A stretch of DNA of 6,254 bases from an uncultured Bacteroidota bacterium (GTDB taxonomy: Bacteria > Bacteroidota > Bacteroidia > Flavobacteriales > UA16). Both the position numbers and the translations under genes were made by a program. Shown here one piece after another: positions 5,555 to 6,254 of this stretch. Under the pieces are notes generated by a model that saw only the letters and a program-made list of their open reading frames with translations, was not told where the DNA came from and searched no databases. The DNA lies in assembly GCA_902535565.1 (NCBI GenBank), contig CACAUH010000072.1:1-6254 (forward strand), given 5' to 3'. Every line of letters starts with the position of its first letter. Positions within the stretch are counted from its first letter, which is position 1.

Positions 5555-6254
5555 ATGGCACGCACCAATTTTGACCAACTGCTTCAAGCAGGATCCCACT
5601 TCGGACACCTAAAGCGCAAGTGGAACCCACACATGGCGCCCTACATCTTCACAGAGAAGAAGGGCATTCACATCATTGACTTGCACAAGACCGTTGTCCT
5701 CGTTGACGAGGCGGCAGCGGCAGCAAAGCAGATTGCGAAGAGCGGCAAGCGCATTTTGTATGTGGCGACGAAAAAGCAAGCCAAGGACATCGTGACTGAG
5801 GCGGCTGAATCAGTCAACATGCCATACGTGACCGAGCGTTGGTCAGGAGGTATGCTCACGAACTTTGCGACCATTCGGAAGGCCATCCGGAAGATGACGC
5901 AAATAGACAAAATGGAGGCCGACGGAACGTTGAAGACCATGTCAAAGCGCGAGCGCTTGCAGGTAAGTCGTCAGCGTGCCAAGCTCGAGAAAAACCTCGG
6001 TTCGATTTCGGACATGAACCGCATACCTGCGGCCGTCTTTATTGTGGACGTGACGAAGGAGCACATTGCGTTGGCTGAAGCCAAGAAACTTGGCATACCT
6101 GTGATTGCCATGGTTGATACGAACAGCGATCCGCGCCCAGTGGAGTTTCCGATTCCTGCAAACGATGACGCTAGTAAGTCCATCAAGGCTGTTGTCGATG
6201 CCATCACTGAGGCTGTGAAGGAGGGAATGGCTGAGCGAGGAGCAGAGAAGGACG
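5555..6254 (+). CDS. rpsB: 30S ribosomal protein S2 (uS2), N-terminal 233 residues; 3' end beyond window
   Basis: S2 binds late at the junction of head and body of the small subunit. The sequence begins MARTNFDQLLQAGSHFGHLK (1-20) with the family motif GSHFGH (13-18). It continues with WNPHMAPYIFTEKKGIHIIDL (23-43), the signature RWSGGMLTNFATIRK (95-109), a helical basic segment (about 125-148), FIVDVTKEH (162-170), IPVIAMVDTNSDP (181-193) and IPANDDASKSI (200-210). The reading frame is open to the edge, and only a short C-terminal tail should be missing. ATG at 5555 gives the standard S2 start. The gene is separated from rpsI by 102 bases containing a hairpin and an AGGA motif. In most bacteria tsf (elongation factor Ts) follows rpsB; that would lie outside the window. 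Confidence 0.98.
   Translation, partial: MARTNFDQLLQAGSHFGHLKRKWNPHMAPYIFTEKKGIHIIDLHKTVVLVDEAAAAAKQIAKSGKRILYVATKKQAKDIVTEAAESVNMPYVTERWSGGMLTNFATIRKAIRKMTQIDKMEADGTLKTMSKRERLQVSRQRAKLEKNLGSISDMNRIPAAVFIVDVTKEHIALAEAKKLGIPVIAMVDTNSDPRPVEFPIPANDDASKSIKAVVDAITEAVKEGMAERGAEKD

Noticed and set aside
1..6254. CRISPR arrays, tRNA or rRNA genes, insertion sequences, phage genes
   Set aside because: Nothing with repeated spacing, tRNA-like arms, transposase motifs or terminal inverted repeats was seen; nearly all bases belong to housekeeping genes.

Overview
The window looks like chromosomal core DNA from a member of the Bacteroidota with fairly high GC (mid-to-high 50s percent by eye). Four things point there. 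MurF and alanine racemase are fused into one 838-residue protein. The thymidine kinase has the zinc-less lid usual in that phylum. A small CC-x3-C-x2-C protein matches the DUF5522 type. The best promoter fits the Bacteroidota -33/-7 pattern rather than an E. coli -35/-10. I cannot place the organism below phylum level from this sequence.

The layout is two divergent gene blocks around a 195-base control region (4416-4610). To the left, on the minus strand and packed like one operon, are tdk (4415-3804), murF-alr (3807-1291, sharing an ATGA with tdk), a 60-codon DUF5522-type gene (1263-1081, GTG start), and hutU for urocanate hydratase (from 1079, one base after the previous stop). hutU runs off the left edge with 359 complete codons visible. 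To the right, on the plus strand, are rplM (L13, GTG start at 4611), rpsI (S9, from 5066) and rpsB (S2, from 5555), which runs off the right edge with 233 codons visible.

The right block is a ribosomal protein operon. The 102-base rpsI-rpsB gap is the largest gap inside it and holds a well-formed interrupted hairpin just ahead of rpsB, a candidate S2 leader. The left block combines nucleoside salvage (Tdk), D-alanine supply and the last cytoplasmic ligation of the peptidoglycan precursor (Alr and MurF in one chain), a probable metal-binding or redox small protein of unknown role, and the second step of histidine breakdown (HutU). Tight spacing suggests co-transcription, but no single pathway joins them.

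I see no mobile element, CRISPR array, tRNA, rRNA or phage gene. The window is mostly ordinary housekeeping sequence. The two points most worth following are the structured rpsI-rpsB spacer and the small cysteine protein coupled to hutU. Neither amounts to a clearly new system on this evidence.
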